This document shows, one piece after another, positions 17,787 through 27,240 of a DNA stretch of 47,800 nucleotides. Position 1 is the stretch's first letter, and each line of letters begins with the position of its first letter. Position numbers and translations under genes: made by a program. This DNA is from Thiotrichaceae bacterium (GTDB taxonomy: Bacteria > Pseudomonadota > Gammaproteobacteria > Thiotrichales > Thiotrichaceae): the NCBI GenBank assembly GCA_026991755.1, contig JALXAX010000140.1, forward strand, positions 1 through 47,800, in the 5' to 3' direction. Below the pieces are notes generated by a model. That model had not been told where the DNA came from, did not search any database, and worked only from the letters and a program-made list of their open reading frames with translations.

Positions 17787-19019
17787 TTAATAGGTTCTAC
17801 ATCTTGGCACATACTTTTTATCCCCAATTCCCCAGCGTGCTTGTAAGGGTGCGTGAGGATCAGAAATAACCTTGCCCTGTTCCAAGTTCTGCCTAAGCTC
17901 TCTTAGAGACATATAGTAATCTTCGCCCAAACTCATCTGAACCATACAGAAATCGTTGGTCAACTTAGTTTGTAACGGTGGAGGTGGATCTTTTCTAAAA
18001 ATGGTGGCGGCAATGATTTGAGCTTCGTGATTTGGATTTTGCTTCCATGTTTTATCAAGGTGATGTTTTACTGAACGGAAGAAGGCGGTTAGACGTTTAT
18101 CACGTGATGGCGTGGAGTAACTATCATACTCACTGCGGTTCATGCAGCGACGACCTTTTTTCTTCATTTCTTGTAAATGCCACAGTGCGTCATACACATA
18201 AACACTTCGGTCGTTGGCATACATGCAAAGGGCGATTAGCAACCGCAAGGTTTTTTCAGGTACGGCTTCAGGTCGCTTACCAAGGCGGCGCGCAATGACA
18301 TCCGTAAATGCAACATAATTGTAATGCACATCTGCGGCAATTTTATATTGTTCAGCACTGTAGCGAGGTTGTTTTTTCATCGACTTGCGGATGTTTTGTG
18401 GTTGTATGAAACGTCGATATCCATCGCTTTTATGTTTTCTATCCTCAGGGACATAAAACGGGAATGAAGCGATGCGCGACAAAAAGCGAGGGGCTTTAGG
18501 AGTGGTAGATGCCATAACTTCAGCAACACCGGTTTCTGTGATATTTACAATTTGATAGGAATGTACGCCTGGTGCTACATAAATATCACCTGGTTTTAGG
18601 TCATTAAGGGCAATAGGGTAGGTGTCGTGGCGCAGTGTTTTAGTACTGGTTACATCTGCAATGTATTCCATAAACTTACGCATACGTTTTTGCTTAGGTA
18701 GCTTATCCCATGTGCGCATCTTATTGGTAATAAGACGACCTCTTTTATGTGCATTGTGGATAACGAAAGGGAGTTTTTTTTCATAAGAGTAAACTAATCT
18801 CATGAGATAAACAGCATCAGCACAGTCATGAGAGAGTTTGTTATAAAGAGGCTTCTTCTCGTTCATGAAGAAATCTTCGGTCCAATTGTTTTTTACCCAT
18901 TGCTGGTAATCTTTTTCAGCAGCATTGTCCCATTTATGGGTGGCCTTCCAGACAGAGGCATAAAGAGGTGAAGAGGTAATCAGGAATAAGATGAGTATTG
19001 AGGAAATCCGACTAAGCAT
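17787..19019 (-). CDS. Secreted protein with NlpC/P60-like Cys-His features
   Basis: The function is unknown. The 410-residue protein has a signal peptide (ILILFLITSSPLYAS). An early segment reads LSHDCADAVYLMRLVYSYE, a Cys at the head of a hydrophobic helix, and about 105 residues later LNDLKPGDIYVAPGVHSYQI gives a GD strand followed by His. This Cys/helix then GD-strand/His layout is that of papain-like NlpC/P60 and CHAP hydrolases, so a murein or peptide hydrolase is plausible. The C-terminal 200 residues are basic, Trp/Tyr-rich and not recognised; they include Cys residues (RRCMNR, NDFCMVQ, VPRCRTY) that may form disulfides. It lies upstream of lptD on the same strand, with REP hairpins between. 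Confidence 0.65.
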   Translation of the reverse strand: MLSRISSILILFLITSSPLYASVWKATHKWDNAAEKDYQQWVKNNWTEDFFMNEKKPLYNKLSHDCADAVYLMRLVYSYEKKLPFVIHNAHKRGRLITNKMRTWDKLPKQKRMRKFMEYIADVTSTKTLRHDTYPIALNDLKPGDIYVAPGVHSYQIVNITETGVAEVMASTTPKAPRFLSRIASFPFYVPEDRKHKSDGYRRFIQPQNIRKSMKKQPRYSAEQYKIAADVHYNYVAFTDVIARRLGKRPEAVPEKTLRLLIALCMYANDRSVYVYDALWHLQEMKKKGRRCMNRSEYDSYSTPSRDKRLTAFFRSVKHHLDKTWKQNPNHEAQIIAATIFRKDPPPPLQTKLTNDFCMVQMSLGEDYYMSLRELRQNLEQGKVISDPHAPLQARWGIGDKKYVPRCRTY

Positions 19020-19152
19020 GGTGGCCCTTGTTTTAGCTAGTTCAATTGGGATAAATTTATATGTTTTTGATTAGAGAGGAAAATCGTGATCAAGTTCCTT
19101 ATATATATTCTTTTTTATAAAACATATATAAGAAATCTGCTGTATTAGAAAC

Positions 19153-19190
19153 GAAAAAAACATGAGCCAGTAAACTGACTCATGTTTTTA
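19153..19190 (-). terminator. Rho-independent terminator after the His-repeat lipoprotein gene
   Basis: The near-perfect 12-bp stem ACATGAGCCAGT (19160-19171) with ACTGACTCATGT (19174-19185) has a 2-base loop. On the minus strand it is followed by seven or more T (A-run at 19154-19160). It lies 23 bases beyond the stop codon at 19213. A shorter T-run on the plus side makes it potentially bidirectional. Confidence 0.85.
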
Positions 19191-19212
19191 TTAACGTTTA
19201 CTTGCTAACGAA

Positions 19213-19806
19213 TTAACGCTTTTGCATGAAACGTTGAAGTGCAGAACGAGTCTGAGGTGTGATAACACCGTTGATTGGTCCTCTGTAGTAGCCTTTAGCT
19301 TTAAGTTTACGCTGAAGTGCATGAACGTCTACAGTGCCTTTTCCTTTTCCGCCACGACAAGCGTACTTGTGGTGATGGTTACGGTTGCTGTACTTGTGAG
19401 TATGAGTAATTGAGTCAGTACAACGTGGGATAGCAGGATGTCTGTGAGTCCACTTGTTGCCAGTAGCTCTTGGTCTTGGTTTGCTGCAGCTATACTTGTG
19501 CTGGTGAGATTTCGCACCATTTGGGTGTGTGTGTGTTACTGAGTTAGTACAGTTTGGCTGAGCTGGGTGTGTGTGGCTGTTAGGGTCTTTAGCTGGAGCT
19601 GGAGCTTCTGCTGGAGCTTCTACAGCTGCTGGCTCTGCTTGTTGCTGAGAAGATCCTGCAACTTGCTGCGAAGAACCTGCAACTTGTTGTGAAGATCCTG
19701 CAACTTGTGAAGAGTCGCCACCGTCAACTTGCTGCTGGCTACAACCAGTAGTAAATAAGCCTGCTAATACAAGAGTAGCAATTGAAAGAGTAGATGTGGT
19801 GTTCAT
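19213..19806 (-). CDS. His-repeat lipoprotein with C-terminal peptidoglycan-binding domain
   Basis: The ATG at 19806 (MNTTSTLSIATLVLAGLFTT) is chosen because AGAGG lies 9 bases before it and it places a lipobox (LFTTGC) at the proper distance; earlier in-frame ATGs at 19815 and 19878 lack this. The mature lipoprotein has three SSQQVAG repeats, an Ala/Pro/Glu linker, then two copies of an about 40-residue His/Cys module (HTHPAQPNCTNSVTHTHP with HQHKYSC, and HRHPAIPRCTDSITHTHK with HHHKYAC). It ends with a peptidoglycan-binding domain 1 motif (LQRKLKAKGYYRGPINGVIT, SALQRFM). The regular HxH and Cys positions suggest metal binding at the cell wall. The family is not characterised as far as I know. 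It is monocistronic, with a strong terminator. Confidence 0.8.
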   Translation of the reverse strand: MNTTSTLSIATLVLAGLFTTGCSQQQVDGGDSSQVAGSSQQVAGSSQQVAGSSQQQAEPAAVEAPAEAPAPAKDPNSHTHPAQPNCTNSVTHTHPNGAKSHQHKYSCSKPRPRATGNKWTHRHPAIPRCTDSITHTHKYSNRNHHHKYACRGGKGKGTVDVHALQRKLKAKGYYRGPINGVITPQTRSALQRFMQKR

Positions 19807-19878
19807 TGAGTTCATCCTCTGATTTAATAAAATTATTAAAATGATAAGTAAATTGTCGCTGTGGTCTAATGACGACAC

Positions 19879-20190
19879 CCCGAATTATGTTATATCTCCG
19901 AGTACCTCAAGTAATTCAAATGTAATTTTTAGAATTTCTTATGGTATAGGTGTAGTTGTTAGACAACAGTTTGTCAATTTTATGTTTATTCTGAGCTAAT
20001 GCACAGTAACAGTTGAAGCTTAAACATTTTTATACAAGATTGGAAGGCTTTAATTTGAAAAATACAATAGTTTAGTCAAGTTGATTGCATGTAGAATGTT
20101 TAAATATCTTGATTGCGATGTTGCTACTGAATAAGTCAATACTGCTGTGTTCTACCATAAAAGAGTATGTTGTTTAATAGTAACAAAGAC
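19879..20190. other. A+T-rich spacer between metG and the His-repeat lipoprotein
   Basis: No open reading frame, RNA gene or repeat was recognised in these 312 bases. They must hold the promoter of the leftward lipoprotein gene and the end of the metG transcript, but no convincing hairpin terminator or -35/-10 pair stands out. Confidence 0.4.
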
Positions 20191-22263
20191 TTATTTTATT
20201 CTCATTCCTGCTTTTGCGCCTTCGTTAGGGCTTAGTAGGTAGAGTTCTTTACCTCCAGGTCCTGCGGCTAAAACCATGCCTTCAGAAACACCAAAACGCA
20301 TTTTTCTGGGTGCAAGATTGGCTACCATTACTGTCATTTTCCCTTCTAGGTCGCTAGGGTCGAAAGCTGACTTAATACCAGCAAATACATTTCGCGTCTT
20401 ATCTTGCCCAATATCTAAAGTAAGCTGGAGTAGTTTATCGGCGCCTTCTACATGATCTGCTTTGACTATTTTTGCTACCCTTAAGTCTACTTTCTCAAAA
20501 TCAGCAAACTCTATGGTTTCCTTTATAGGTTCTATATTTGCAGAAGTTTTTGTCTTTGCATTGGCGGGTGTAGCCCCCGCTTTCTGTTGAGCTTCGGCGA
20601 GTGTCTTGTTTTCTTCAAGCATGTCGTCGATAGCGCTTTTCTCCAATCGATTAAGTAGTGGCTTAAACGTGTTGAGTGAATGTGCTAATAAGGGCTCGTT
20701 GACGGAAGACCAGTTGAGCTCTGCTGAGTTGAGAAAAGCTTCTGCTTGTGCAGCTACTTCAGGAATGACGGGCTTTAGATAGGTGATGATTACCTTAAAT
20801 AGGTTTATCCCTTGTGTGCAAATATCCTGAACTTCATTGGCTTGTGCTTCATCTTTAATAAGAACCCATGGTTTTTTGTCATCAATATATTGATTGGCCA
20901 AGTCTGCAAGTGCCATGATCTCACGCATAGCTTGGCTAAACTTTCTAGCCTCATAGAGTTCGGCGATGGTTTCGGCTTGATCAGCAAAGTGCTTAAACAG
21001 TGTTTCATCAGCAAGCTTGTCGGATAGCGTATTGTCGAATTTCTTTTTGATGAAGCCAGCACAACGTGAGGCTATATTAACTACCTTTCCTACTAAGTCG
21101 CTGTTGACTCGCTGCATGAAGTCTTCGAGATTAAGGTCGATATCTTCAGCTGTGTTATTGAGTTTTGCTGCATAGTAGTAGCGAAGTGGTTCAGCAGGAA
21201 GATGCTTGATGTAAATCTCCGCCTGAATGAAAGTGCCTCGTGATTTAGACATTTTCTTGCCATCAACGGTGAGGAATCCATGGCAGTAAATGGCTGTAGG
21301 TAGTTTTATGTCTGCCGCAGTTAATAGCGCCGGCCAGAATAAAGTATGGAAGTAGGCGATGTCCTTGCCAATAAAATGATGGACTTCTGTTGTAGGATCG
21401 ATACTGCCGTTTTTCCAGAAACTGTCAAAGCTAATGTCATTACCTTTTGCGTTCTCTTTGTCGCAAAAGTTCTTAAAGCTGGCAAGGTAACCAATAGGCG
21501 CATCAAGCCACACGTAGAAGTATTTGTCATCGGTATCTGGTATTTTAAAGCCCCAATAAGGTGCATCACGTGAGATGTCCCAAGGTCTGAGGTCTTCTTC
21601 AAACCATTCTGAGGTTTTATTGGCGATTTCTTTTTGAATTGCGCCACTTTTTAGGTAGTCCAATAATGTATCTTTGAAGTCATTTACTTTAAAGAAGTAA
21701 TGTTCGGTTTCCTTTTTTATAGGTGTAGAACCTGTGACAACGGAAAAGGCATTTTTAAGATCAGTAGTTTCATAGGTTGCACCACAAGCTTCGCAGTTGT
21801 CACCGTATTGATCGTCAGCGCCACACTTTGGACAGTTGCCTTTAATAAAACGATCAGGCAGGAACATGTCGGCTTCACTATCATATGCTTGCTCGATAGT
21901 GCGTGTTTCAATATGGTCGTTGTCTCTTGCTGCTAGGTAAATACTCTCAGCAAAAAAACGGTTTTCTTCTGAATGCGTTGAGTGGTAGTTATCAAAACTT
22001 ATGTTAAAAGAGGCAAAATCTGCCTGATGTCGTACGGACATATCCTCAATCAAGGCTTCAGGTGTCATGTTTTCTTGTTGAGCGCGCAACATGATAGGTG
22101 TGCCATGAGCATCGTCCGCGCAAATGTAATAACACTCGTTATCACGCATACGTTGAAAGCGCGCCCAAATATCAGTCTGAATATATTCAACTAAATGTCC
22201 TAGGTGAATAGGGCCGTTAGCATAAGGGAGTGCGCTAGTAACAAGGATTTTTCTTGAAGTCAT
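20191..22263 (-). CDS. metG: Methionyl-tRNA synthetase
   Basis: The enzyme charges initiator and elongator tRNA(Met). It has 690 residues, the long dimeric bacterial form. The HIGH-type motif reads [14 protein letters not shown], the KMSKS loop [10 protein letters not shown], and the connective domain has a four-cysteine zinc knuckle ([18 protein letters not shown]). After the anticodon domain, an Ala/Lys linker leads to a C-terminal tRNA-binding EMAP-like domain ([35 protein letters not shown]). It is divergent from cmk, with about 190 bases between the two starts. Confidence 0.97.
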   Translation of the reverse strand: MTSRKILVTSALPYANGPIHLGHLVEYIQTDIWARFQRMRDNECYYICADDAHGTPIMLRAQQENMTPEALIEDMSVRHQADFASFNISFDNYHSTHSEENRFFAESIYLAARDNDHIETRTIEQAYDSEADMFLPDRFIKGNCPKCGADDQYGDNCEACGATYETTDLKNAFSVVTGSTPIKKETEHYFFKVNDFKDTLLDYLKSGAIQKEIANKTSEWFEEDLRPWDISRDAPYWGFKIPDTDDKYFYVWLDAPIGYLASFKNFCDKENAKGNDISFDSFWKNGSIDPTTEVHHFIGKDIAYFHTLFWPALLTAADIKLPTAIYCHGFLTVDGKKMSKSRGTFIQAEIYIKHLPAEPLRYYYAAKLNNTAEDIDLNLEDFMQRVNSDLVGKVVNIASRCAGFIKKKFDNTLSDKLADETLFKHFADQAETIAELYEARKFSQAMREIMALADLANQYIDDKKPWVLIKDEAQANEVQDICTQGINLFKVIITYLKPVIPEVAAQAEAFLNSAELNWSSVNEPLLAHSLNTFKPLLNRLEKSAIDDMLEENKTLAEAQQKAGATPANAKTKTSANIEPIKETIEFADFEKVDLRVAKIVKADHVEGADKLLQLTLDIGQDKTRNVFAGIKSAFDPSDLEGKMTVMVANLAPRKMRFGVSEGMVLAAGPGGKELYLLSPNEGAKAGMRIK

Positions 22264-22457
22264 TGTGTTCAGTCTGTGGTTGCAGAATTTGATGAGTTTG
22301 GGTTCAGTTTGTGGAGTATATACCGATAGGTGTTTCTGTTAATGTCTTTTTTAATAGCGCATCAATGAGCTCACGGAGACTGAAGCTTTGAATTGCCTGG
22401 TGTACTAGGCATAATGTGCGCCTTTATTAAAAGGATATTTATTTCTGAGGGGAAAGT

Positions 22458-23138
22458 ATGGCGCAGTCAGTAATAACTTTAGATGGTCCCGCAGGGTCGG
22501 GGAAAGGTACTATAGCGCATAGAGTGGCTACCGCATTGGGTTGGCACATGTTGGATAGCGGTGCTTTGTATCGTCTAGTTGCCTTTGATGCGATTAGTAA
22601 AGATATTGCTTTGGACGATGAGCCTGCATTAACAGAATTAGCGCGTAGCTTAGAGGTTGAGTTTGTGGCAAATGATAGCGGGGCGACAGATATTGTATTG
22701 CATGAAAAAAAAGTCACCTTGGATATCCGTACCGAAGAGTGTGGTTGTGCAGCATCGGAAGTGGCGGCTTGCTCGGCAGTTCGTGCGGCATTACTAGAGC
22801 GTCAGCGTGATTTCTTGCAATCCCCAGGGTTGGTTGCTGATGGTAGAGATATGGGGACGGTGGTTTTTCCTGATGCTATTGTCAAAGTATATCTAACCGC
22901 TTCAGCTGAGGTTAGGGCAGGGCGTCGCCAGAAGCAGTTGAAAGAACAGGGTCATGATGCTAAAATGAGCGGTTTAGTTCGTGATATACAAGAGCGTGAT
23001 GCTAGGGATATGGGTCGTAAGGACTCTCCCTTAAAGCCAGCTGACGATGCTTTAATCATAGATACCGATCAATTAAGTATCGATGAAGTCGTTGATAAAG
23101 TGCTAACACTAGTCAATTCACGACTTAAACTAAAATGA
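22458..23138 (+). CDS. cmk: Cytidylate kinase
   Basis: The enzyme phosphorylates CMP and dCMP for nucleotide recycling. It has 226 residues, equal to E. coli Cmk. The P-loop reads DGPAGSGKGT (residues about 7-16), followed by MLDSGALYR and the signature VADGRDMGTVVFPDA, with R-rich lid residues (EVRAGRRQKQL, IQERDARDMGR). The ATG is preceded by GAGGGGAAAGT. It heads the conserved cmk-rpsA-ihfB group; aroA, commonly next upstream, is absent, and the metG promoter region takes its place. Confidence 0.96.
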   Translation: MAQSVITLDGPAGSGKGTIAHRVATALGWHMLDSGALYRLVAFDAISKDIALDDEPALTELARSLEVEFVANDSGATDIVLHEKKVTLDIRTEECGCAASEVAACSAVRAALLERQRDFLQSPGLVADGRDMGTVVFPDAIVKVYLTASAEVRAGRRQKQLKEQGHDAKMSGLVRDIQERDARDMGRKDSPLKPADDALIIDTDQLSIDEVVDKVLTLVNSRLKLK

Positions 23139-23196
23139 GGTTATTAGCACGAAAGGTGTGTCTTTCACTCTTTTAATGCAAAGCCTCACAATGAAA

Positions 23197-23237
23197 GCCA
23201 GCATTCTACTGGCGAAGCTTGGAAACGGATTTCCGAG
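23197..23237 (+). promoter_or_regulatory. Structured rpsA leader, probable S1 autoregulatory hairpins
   Basis: Two hairpins follow each other between cmk and rpsA: GCCAG-cattcta-CTGGC (23197-23213) and CTTGGAAA-cgga-TTTCCGAG (23218-23237, one G-U pair). The second exposes GGA in its loop. In E. coli the rpsA leader has successive hairpins with GGA-containing loops through which S1 represses its own translation, and the true Shine-Dalgarno is weak. Here too the ATG at 23300 is preceded only by TATAGGTTTTTTAC, a poor ribosome site. The structure is seen; the function is by analogy. Confidence 0.6.
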
Positions 23238-23299
23238 TTATTAATAACAACCCATTAGTGAATGAGTCGCTGATGTTTTTTTAATTATAGGTTTTTTAC

Positions 23300-24970
23300 A
23301 TGAGTGAAAGTTTCGCAGAGTTATTTGAAGAGAGTTTATCCCTAACGGAGATGACCCCAGGTGCTCTAATCAACTCAATCGTAGTTGATGTTAACCCCGA
23401 TTTTGTAACCGTAAGTGCTGGCTTAAAGTCAGAAGGTATCATTCCTGCCGAGCAGTTTAAGAATACTGCGGGTGAAATTACGGTTAAGCCAGGAGATGTT
23501 GTTGAAGTTGCGTTAGAAAGCGTTGAAGATGGGTTTGGTGAAACCAAACTATCACGCGAAAAAGCACGCCGTTCACGTGCCTGGGAAGTGCTTCAAGAAG
23601 CACATGACAACGAAGAAATTATTACAGGTCTTATTACAGGCAAAGTTAAAGGTGGATTTACGGTTGAGTTGGGTGCTATCCGCGCTTTCTTACCAGGTTC
23701 ATTAGTAGATGTACGCCCTGTTCGAGATACTGCTTACCTTGAAGGTAAGGAATTAGAATTCAAATTGATCAAGCTTGATCAACGCAGAAACAACGTAGTG
23801 GTATCACGTCGTGCTGTTGTTGAAGAAGAATACAGCGCAGAGCGTGAAGCATTGCTTGAGAACCTTGAAGAAGGTCAATCTGTTAAAGGTATCGTTAAGA
23901 ACCTTACCGATTACGGAGCTTTCATCGACTTAGGTGGGATCGACGGTCTTCTACATATCACAGATATGGCTTGGAAGCGTGTTAAGCATCCTTCTGAAGT
24001 GGTTCAGATTGGTGATGAAATCGACGTTAAAGTACTTAAGTTCGACAAAGAAAAGAGTCGTGTTTCTTTGGGTCTCAAGCAATTGGGTGAAGATCCATGG
24101 CAAGACCTTATCCGTCGTTACCCAGTAGATACGCATCTATTTGGTAAAGTAAGCAACCTTACAGATTACGGTTGTTTCGTTGAAATCGAAGACGGTGTTG
24201 AAGGTTTAGTACACGTTTCTGAAATGGATTGGACTAATAAGAACGTTAACCCTGCAAAAGTGGTTACATTAGGTCAAGAAGTTGAAGTAATGATCTTGGA
24301 TATCGATGCAGAACGTCGTCGTATTTCTCTAGGCATGAAACAGTGTCAAGCTAACCCATGGGATGACTTCGCTAAGACATGTAACAAAGGCGATAAAGTT
24401 AAAGGTCAGATCAAATCAATTACTGACTTTGGTGTATTTATTGGTCTTGACGGTGGAATCGACGGTCTTGTTCACTTATCTGATATTTCATGGAATCTTC
24501 CAGGTGAAGAAGCAATTCGTGACTTTAAGAAAGGCGATGAAGTTGAAGCGATTGTTCTTGCGGTTGATCCTGAACGTGAAAGAATTTCATTGGGTATCAA
24601 GCAAATGGGTCAAGATCCATTCTCTAACTATGTAGCGGCACATCCTAAAGGAACTGCTGTTACAGGTACGGTTACAGAAGTTACTCCTAAGATGGCAACG
24701 ATTGACCTTGGTGATGAGGTTGTCGGTATCCTAAGAGCATCTGAGCTGTCTAGAGATCGCGTTGAAGACGCTAGTACCATCTTAAGTGTTGGCGATAAGG
24801 TAGAAGCTAAGTTTATGGGTGTTGATCGCAAGACTCACGCAATAAACCTCTCTATCAAAGCTAAAGAGTTCGATGAGCATAATCAGGCAGTACGTGAATA
24901 CAGCAAATCTGATGACTCTGAAGCAACTACCTCTTTAGGTGACATCTTCAAAGAGCAAATGAACGACTAA
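23300..24970 (+). CDS. rpsA: 30S ribosomal protein S1
   Basis: S1 binds mRNA on the 30S platform and unfolds leaders for initiation. It has 556 residues, the length of the six-domain gammaproteobacterial protein. Domains 1-2 (residues about 20-175) bind the ribosome. Repeats 3-6 show the S1 cadence [65 protein letters not shown], and a more divergent last one ([20 protein letters not shown]). It is strongly codon-biased, as expected for an abundant protein. A leader with GGA hairpins precedes it and a hairpin terminator follows. Confidence 0.97.
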   Translation: MSESFAELFEESLSLTEMTPGALINSIVVDVNPDFVTVSAGLKSEGIIPAEQFKNTAGEITVKPGDVVEVALESVEDGFGETKLSREKARRSRAWEVLQEAHDNEEIITGLITGKVKGGFTVELGAIRAFLPGSLVDVRPVRDTAYLEGKELEFKLIKLDQRRNNVVVSRRAVVEEEYSAEREALLENLEEGQSVKGIVKNLTDYGAFIDLGGIDGLLHITDMAWKRVKHPSEVVQIGDEIDVKVLKFDKEKSRVSLGLKQLGEDPWQDLIRRYPVDTHLFGKVSNLTDYGCFVEIEDGVEGLVHVSEMDWTNKNVNPAKVVTLGQEVEVMILDIDAERRRISLGMKQCQANPWDDFAKTCNKGDKVKGQIKSITDFGVFIGLDGGIDGLVHLSDISWNLPGEEAIRDFKKGDEVEAIVLAVDPERERISLGIKQMGQDPFSNYVAAHPKGTAVTGTVTEVTPKMATIDLGDEVVGILRASELSRDRVEDASTILSVGDKVEAKFMGVDRKTHAINLSIKAKEFDEHNQAVREYSKSDDSEATTSLGDIFKEQMND

Positions 24971-24985
24971 TATCGTTTTTAACAA

Positions 24986-25035
24986 GCCTTGATTACCCCT
25001 TAATTCACTGAGTTAAAGGGTAATTGAGGTTTTAT
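24986..25035 (+). terminator. Probable rho-independent terminator of rpsA
   Basis: TTACCCCTTAA (24993-25003) pairs with TTAAAGGGTAA (25013-25023, one mismatch), with flanking CTTGA/TTGAG extending the stem, followed by GGTTTTATT. The T-run is short, so termination may be partial, letting some transcription reach ihfB. Confidence 0.65.
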
Positions 25036-25476
25036 TGACCGACGAATAAAAAAAGATGAGCTTCTTGTTGAGTCTTTATGAGTCAGCAAGATAGTGATTG
25101 CTTTCGAGAAATCGGTTGAAGTACCTCCCCTTTCTTTTTGTTCCTGCTTAAGAAGGGTTTTACATTCGCAATGAATGTGGTAACTTTGCTTCTAGGTATT
25201 TAAAAGCCTTATGTTGCGTAGTTTATTTTTCAATCTAGTGTGTAAGTCCGCACTCTAAATCCTTTGAATTTTTGATTTCAGCTCAACAGAGCTGTGTTTC
25301 TTAGTGTGGGTTCTAGGGTCATATTTTTTATGTTTATTTAAATAGTGCCTGCTTATTCATTTAAGCAATGGTTCGGGTTGGTGTCGATAATTATCTGCTG
25401 ACTTTTTTTATAAAATAGCCTATAAACTAATAAGATAAGCTGTATTTATTCGTGATTGAAGAGTAGAATTGTATAA
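25036..25476 (+). other. Gene-free spacer before ihfB
   Basis: This is about 440 bases between the rpsA terminator and ihfB, longer than the roughly 150 usual in relatives. No gene or repeat family of this window was recognised in it. Because of the terminator it should hold a promoter for ihfB; TATAAACTAATAAG (25420-25433) is a possible -10 region but no -35 was found. Confidence 0.35.
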
Positions 25477-25500
25477 TTGTTATACTATGGGAGTGGTAGA

Positions 25501-25806
25501 ATGACTAAATCAGAAATAATAGATTTATTAGCGAGAAAACAAAGCCATCTAAGCAGTAAAGATGTGGAATGGTCTGTGAAGATAATGCTAGAGCGAATGA
25601 GCGATGCTTTATCAAATGGAAATAGGATTGAAGTACGAGGTTTTGGTAGCTTCAGTTTGCATTATAGAGGTGGTAGAAAGGGACGTAACCCAAAGACTGG
25701 GGAATCTGTAGAGCTTTCTGCAAAGCACGTCCCTCATTTTAAGCCAGGTAAAGAATTGCGCGAAAGAGTTAATGCTTCAAAATCTAAGTACGAAATTCAA
25801 GCATAA
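25501..25806 (+). CDS. ihfB: Integration host factor, beta subunit
   Basis: IhfB with IhfA bends DNA at specific sites for recombination and transcription. The start at 25501 ([14 protein letters not shown]) is chosen over 25477 because GGGAGTGG lies just before it and it matches the family N-terminus, giving 101 residues (usual 94-100). The DNA-binding arm and signature are present: [26 protein letters not shown]. The C-terminal tail ([11 protein letters not shown]) is a few residues longer than in E. coli. It follows rpsA as in most gammaproteobacteria, and a decayed MITE follows it. Confidence 0.95.
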   Translation: MTKSEIIDLLARKQSHLSSKDVEWSVKIMLERMSDALSNGNRIEVRGFGSFSLHYRGGRKGRNPKTGESVELSAKHVPHFKPGKELRERVNASKSKYEIQA

Positions 25807-25814
25807 TATTCTAA

Positions 25815-25976
25815 TGAAGTTGACCGAGAATAGGAAACGTAACGAAAATCACAGGAGTATCGTAAGGTGAGATTATTGGATGAGGCGAATAGCCATAGCT
25901 ATTTAACAATTTCAATAAGCTCAGATTATGATACTCATGGGGTTGCAGTAGCTTTTTAGTTCTCGGGCAACCGCCT
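25815..25976. repeat. MITE-like element, family B, decayed copy
   Basis: It shares GTAACGAAAATCACAGGAGTATCGTAAG, then TGAGGCGAATAGC-CATA-GCTATTTAACAATTTCAATAAG and the right end TTTTTAGTTCTCGGGCAACCGCC with the element at 9844-10006. The left terminal repeat has several mismatches (AGTTGACCGAGAATAGG). The apex has changed from AATAG-TCGTT-CTATT to AATAGC-CATA-GCTATT, keeping its pairing. It occupies the ihfB-lapB gap, where lapA is normally encoded. Confidence 0.78.
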
Positions 25977-25978
25977 AG

Positions 25979-26015
25979 CCACATATCGCTGAACGAGAGG
26001 AGATATGTGGTTTCT
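25979..26015 (+). terminator. Possible terminator between ihfB and lapB
   Basis: The 9-bp perfect stem CCACATATC (25979-25987) with GATATGTGG (26002-26010) has a 14-base loop and is followed by TTTCT. The tail is weak. It overlaps the right edge of the MITE region and would end ihfB transcription. Confidence 0.45.
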
Positions 26016-26097
26016 ATCCCTAATCTCTATTAGAGGTTAATAACTAAGCCGTTTGAAACTATAGCCCTTCTTGTAGATTTCATTTATCATGTAGATT

Positions 26098-27240
26098 ATG
26101 CAAGAACTTCTTTTCTTACTCTTACCGCTGGCCTTTCTTTCAGGTTGGCAAACCGCTAAAAAACGCTATAAAAAAGCTCAATCCCAAAAGCGTCAATTAT
26201 CCGATAACCTTGTTAAAGGTATTAATTTCCTCTTAAGTGAGCAACCTGACAAGGCGCTTGAAGTCTTTTTATCTCACCCTGAGATAGATGAATATACGGC
26301 TGAAACCTATCTTCTGCTAGGCAACATGTTTCGTGGTCGGGGCGAAGTTGATCGTGCGTTACGCGTACACCAAAATCTAATAGGAAGATCAGGTCTTGCA
26401 AAAGAGCAAAAGGTTGCCGCTTTGTTAGCCTATGGGGAAGATTTTTTTGCGGCAGGGATGTTGGATAGAGCTGAAGGCGTTTTTCAAGAGTTGATTAAAA
26501 ACAACGAAGGTGATGTACAAGCCTGTGGGACGCTGAGAAGTATCTATGAGCAACTCCAAGACTGGGATAAAGCGATTGAGGTCTCTTTATGTGCAGAAAA
26601 GCATACAGGGGATGATCATAGTCGTTTTATAGCGCATTACTATTGTGAATTGGCAAAGCAAGAGTTTGAAGCTGGTAATATACATCTTGTCGAAGACTAT
26701 ATTCAACAGGCATTAAAATCACATAAGCAATCTAATCGTGTGTTGGTTTTACAGGGCGATTTGGAGAATAGAAAGAATAAGCCAACCTTGGCGCTGAAAA
26801 AATATCAAAAAGCGATCAGCAATGACCCACGGTTAATTGGTCTGTTAGATAGCAGGCTAATAGAAACAACGAAAAAAATAGGTGATATTGAGTTGCTTTG
26901 TGACTATCTGCGTAAGCTGTTGGCTAAAACAAAAGATGAAAAGATATTGGAGTATCTAGTTGAGCTTAACCTGCGCTTTGGGATAGATGGGGGAATAACA
27001 GAGCTTGCGAATGATGTGCGTGAATCATCCAGTGTTAAAGCTTTGCAGGGGGTTGTGAGATTGTGGAAACAAGAATCCAATGATGACGGTCTGTTAGTAG
27101 ATCGTTATGGTTTGCTTGATCAGGTGCTGGAACAACATATCCAAAAACAAACGGAATTTCAATGCCATCACTGTGGCTACAAAATGAATGATTTTATGTG
27201 GCGATGTCCCGCATGCCATTATTGGGATACGGTATCATAA
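26098..27240 (+). CDS. lapB: LPS assembly protein B (YciM)
   Basis: LapB is an inner-membrane TPR protein that steers FtsH to degrade LpxC, balancing lipopolysaccharide and phospholipid synthesis. It has 380 residues (E. coli 389). The N-terminus is a membrane helix (LLFLLLPLAFLSGWQTAKKR) followed by TPR repeats (AETYLLLGNMFRGRGEVDRA, MLDRAEGVFQELI, and others), and a rubredoxin-like zinc domain closes it (FQCHHCGYKMNDFMWRCPAC). It normally follows lapA; here lapA is missing. The stop codon TAA is created by the edge of an inserted MITE (27238-27440). Without the insertion the frame would read VSI-stop, so only the last residue was lost. Confidence 0.95.
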   Translation: MQELLFLLLPLAFLSGWQTAKKRYKKAQSQKRQLSDNLVKGINFLLSEQPDKALEVFLSHPEIDEYTAETYLLLGNMFRGRGEVDRALRVHQNLIGRSGLAKEQKVAALLAYGEDFFAAGMLDRAEGVFQELIKNNEGDVQACGTLRSIYEQLQDWDKAIEVSLCAEKHTGDDHSRFIAHYYCELAKQEFEAGNIHLVEDYIQQALKSHKQSNRVLVLQGDLENRKNKPTLALKKYQKAISNDPRLIGLLDSRLIETTKKIGDIELLCDYLRKLLAKTKDEKILEYLVELNLRFGIDGGITELANDVRESSSVKALQGVVRLWKQESNDDGLLVDRYGLLDQVLEQHIQKQTEFQCHHCGYKMNDFMWRCPACHYWDTVS

